A stretch of 63,133 bases of DNA from Verrucomicrobiales bacterium. GTDB lineage: Bacteria; Verrucomicrobiota; Verrucomicrobiia; Verrucomicrobiales; DEV007. The notes under the pieces were generated by a model. It was not told the origin of the DNA. It saw only the letters and a program-made list of their open reading frames with translations, and made no database searches. Position numbers and translations under genes: made by a program. Where the stretch lies: positions 1 through 63,133 of the forward strand of contig JAEUHI010000012.1 of assembly GCA_016795385.1 (NCBI GenBank), written 5' to 3'. Shown one piece after another: positions 61,346 to 63,133 of this stretch. Within the stretch, counting starts at the first letter, position 1. Each line of letters begins with the position of its first letter.

Positions 61346-62800
61346 TCACAGCCGATCGGGATCGAAAGGCGTCGTCGGCGGCAGGCCGCGCGCCTTCTTT
61401 TCGAGGAGAGGCCGCAGGGTCTCGATCATCGTCTGAACCTCCGGTGTGGGATCCATGGCGAGATTTTGAAACGCCCCGGGATCGGCCGCGTGATCGTAGA
61501 GCTCCACCCCGTCTTTGCCGCCGTTCCACTCCGTATACCGCCAGCGCTCCGTGCGCACGCTGCGGCCCATGACCGGGGTGGAAAGACGTTCGTCGGCGGG
61601 ACGCAGGATCTGCGTCACGGCACTTCCCTTCCATTCAGCAAGTGGATCCTGGAGCAGTGGAACAAGACTGCGGCCCTCAAGATCCAAGGGGACGGGCAGG
61701 CCCGCCGCTTCCGCCAAGGTCGGGTAGAGATCGACAAATTCGACGACGCGATGGCAGGCTTGTCCGTTGCCTTTTGCCCGCGGCCAACGGATCAGCAGGG
61801 GAGCGCCGGCGGCTTCGTCGAAAAGGGTGCGCTTTTGCCAGATCCCGCCGTGCTCGCCCAAGTGAAAGCCGTTGTCACTCCAGAAAACGACGATCGTGTT
61901 CTCCGAGAGGTTCAGCTCATCGAGCGCGGCGAGCAGACGGCCGACCTGGGCATCGACAAATGAGACGCTCGCATAATAAGCCTGCCGCGCTCGGAGCAGC
62001 GTTGCCTCGTCCAGGCCATAGTGAGGCACGGGATTGTTGTGGGCGAAAGCCGCGGCGGGGATGTCGTCGCGGTCATGCTCCGGCGCGTAGGGGAGTCGCA
62101 TGGTCTCGAGCGGATGGAGGTCGAAGTATTTCTTCGGGGCGACGAAGGGAGTGTGGGGGCGGAAGAATCCCACGCCAAGAAAGAAGGGCTTTTCCCGATG
62201 TTCGTGCATCAAGCGGATCGCTTCGGTCGCGACCATCCCGTCGGTCTGTTCCTCGTCCGTGCCCTCGGCAGCGAGCCAACTGAGTGCCGCGCTGATCTTG
62301 CGGTGTGGTTCCGCGTTGAAGACGAGAGCTTCGTCGGTCTTGTCGCGGCCCCTGGGATTCACCGTGATCCGCCACGAAGGCGGATCATCAAAGCCATCCG
62401 TGCCGATATCGGCCGGCACATCGTAATGATAGATTTTGCCCACGCGCGCCGCAAGGTAACCGGCTGCCGCGAAGTGCTGGGGCAAGGTGACGGCTTCAGG
62501 CAGCGCCTCGCGGAAATGGCGCTCGAGATCATACACCTCCGTTGTGTCGGGGCGGCGTCCGGTCATCAGGCTGGCGCGGGCCGGATTGCAGAGCGGGATT
62601 TGATGGAAGGCCCGGGCGAAGCAAACCCCCGAGGCGGCAAGCCGGTCCAGATGCGGGGTCCGGGCGACGGGATCGCCGTAGCAACCGAGTGTGCCGGCGA
62701 GATCATCCGCGGCGATGAAGAGCACGTTCGGCTTTTCCGCGCCTTGGCTTTGGAGGAATGTCAGGGAGAGAAAAAAAATTGAGCGAAGGACCTTCATCAC
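61346..62800 (-). CDS. Exported sulfatase, iduronate-2-sulfatase type
   Basis: This 484-residue protein has a signal peptide (to about 20) and a full sulfatase fold. Metal ligands begin with [15 protein letters not shown] (Asp32, Asp33). The formylglycine motif [11 protein letters not shown] puts the modified Cys at 71. Later blocks are [64 protein letters not shown] and [16 protein letters not shown]. The LGVGFxRPHTPF phrase marks the iduronate-2-sulfatase-like group, active on sulfated polysaccharides. The start at 62800 or three bases later is equivalent. The maturase (FGE or anSME) needed for formylglycine is not in the window. Confidence 0.92.
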   Translation of the reverse strand: MMKVLRSIFFLSLTFLQSQGAEKPNVLFIAADDLAGTLGCYGDPVARTPHLDRLAASGVCFARAFHQIPLCNPARASLMTGRRPDTTEVYDLERHFREALPEAVTLPQHFAAAGYLAARVGKIYHYDVPADIGTDGFDDPPSWRITVNPRGRDKTDEALVFNAEPHRKISAALSWLAAEGTDEEQTDGMVATEAIRLMHEHREKPFFLGVGFFRPHTPFVAPKKYFDLHPLETMRLPYAPEHDRDDIPAAAFAHNNPVPHYGLDEATLLRARQAYYASVSFVDAQVGRLLAALDELNLSENTIVVFWSDNGFHLGEHGGIWQKRTLFDEAAGAPLLIRWPRAKGNGQACHRVVEFVDLYPTLAEAAGLPVPLDLEGRSLVPLLQDPLAEWKGSAVTQILRPADERLSTPVMGRSVRTERWRYTEWNGGKDGVELYDHAADPGAFQNLAMDPTPEVQTMIETLRPLLEKKARGLPPTTPFDPDRL

Positions 62801-62829
62801 GAGGGAAAGGGCTGGCCGAACGCAGCCAG

Positions 62830-63133
62830 CTACGCTCCCATCACGTCCTTTCGCAAATCCCGCATTACGCGCAGCTCGCCCCAGTCCGCACCACGCATCT
62901 TTCGTGCACCGCTCGTGCGCTTTTCGCCGAATCGACGACGCAAAGCCTGCTCGCGCTCGAAGACCGCATCAACGAAGGTCGCCGTGCCCAGCACCGCACC
63001 GTCGCAGAAGTAGCGCACCCGGTGGCGCAGCGCCTCCGGCAGCGACATTTTGCCGCCTTGTTCCAGCACCGCCTCCACTTCCGCCTCCGGCAAACCGCGA
63101 CGACTGCTCTGGCCAAGATCCGGATCACCGGCG
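62830..63133 (-). CDS. C-terminal part of a RAYT-like transposase (cut by the window edge)
   Basis: The frame is open to the window end, so the start is missing. The visible 100 residues read [66 protein letters not shown] and [11 protein letters not shown]. From memory this phrase, with [16 protein letters not shown] and MRGADWGxLRxxRDLR, is the common C-terminal tail of REP-associated IS200-like (Y1) transposases in Verrucomicrobiota. The catalytic HUH and Tyr motifs lie upstream outside the window, so family membership is not fully shown. Confidence 0.7.
   Translation of the reverse strand, partial: AGDPDLGQSSRRGLPEAEVEAVLEQGGKMSLPEALRHRVRYFCDGAVLGTATFVDAVFEREQALRRRFGEKRTSGARKMRGADWGELRVMRDLRKDVMGA

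Overview
The window is about 63 kb of high-GC bacterial chromosome with dense coding on both strands. Its gene content points to a member of the Verrucomicrobiota: three DUF1501 proteins, a DUF1800 giant, a DUF1549/DUF1553 protein with a planctomycete-type cytochrome domain, a secreted sulfatase, many signal-peptide proteins of environmental-polymer type, a RAYT-type transposase fragment, and several families of short-period intergenic repeats. This placement rests on recognising families by eye, not on a database search.

Layout. 1-2.4 kb: accessory region with REP-like repeats, an intact AbrB/PIN toxin-antitoxin pair and a damaged-looking kinase-like gene. 2.5-10 kb: small secreted and membrane proteins (SH3-like protein, GH25-like lipoprotein, DUF6868, Cu/Zn superoxide dismutase, CPBP protease, DUF6498). 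10-13.5 kb: full-length pyruvate carboxylase. 13.5-17.4 kb: DUF2339/DUF3999 membrane pair. 17.6-20.6 kb: DUF1501 plus a PPC-like secreted protein. 20.6-26.9 kb (minus strand): sialidase, double pectate-lyase-like and clan-A glycosidase genes behind a vanadium-haloperoxidase-like gene. 27-34.4 kb: NHL-repeat protein facing a DUF1800-DUF1501-pseudopilin-like operon. 34.5-41.6 kb: a probable hydroxyproline-catabolic cluster (PAS-AraC regulator; Pyr4H2C deaminase-type DapA homologue; 4-hydroxyproline epimerase; DadA-like oxidase; S9 peptidase; secreted intradiol dioxygenase). 41.9-44.7 kb: ceramidase-like hydrolase and an OmpA-like protein. 44.8-50.5 kb: DUF1549/DUF1553 cytochrome plus DUF1501. 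50.5-51.2 kb: a second toxin-antitoxin pair whose PIN toxin carries a nonsense codon. 51.2-53.8 kb: IclR regulator divergent from OpgG. 54-60 kb: ppnP, argG, nth, a 3D-domain lipoprotein and comEC. 60.2-63.1 kb: tRNA-Gly, a hypothetical exported protein, a sulfatase and the truncated end of a RAYT-like transposase.

Two layers of structure are not explained by genes. (1) The 9-mer CCTGACAAA (mostly ACCCTGACAAA) occurs ten times, always touching coding sequence, in several reading frames and on both strands, and often uses codons that look rare for this genome. It behaves like a selected DNA word, for example an uptake or recombination signal. (2) Short-period arrays (6, 7, 10, 11 and 13 nt units, several with inverted symmetry) lie against gene ends. 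In three places they appear to have entered coding sequence: the linker of the DUF1549 protein, the signal peptide of the S9 peptidase, and the start region of the cytochrome gene.
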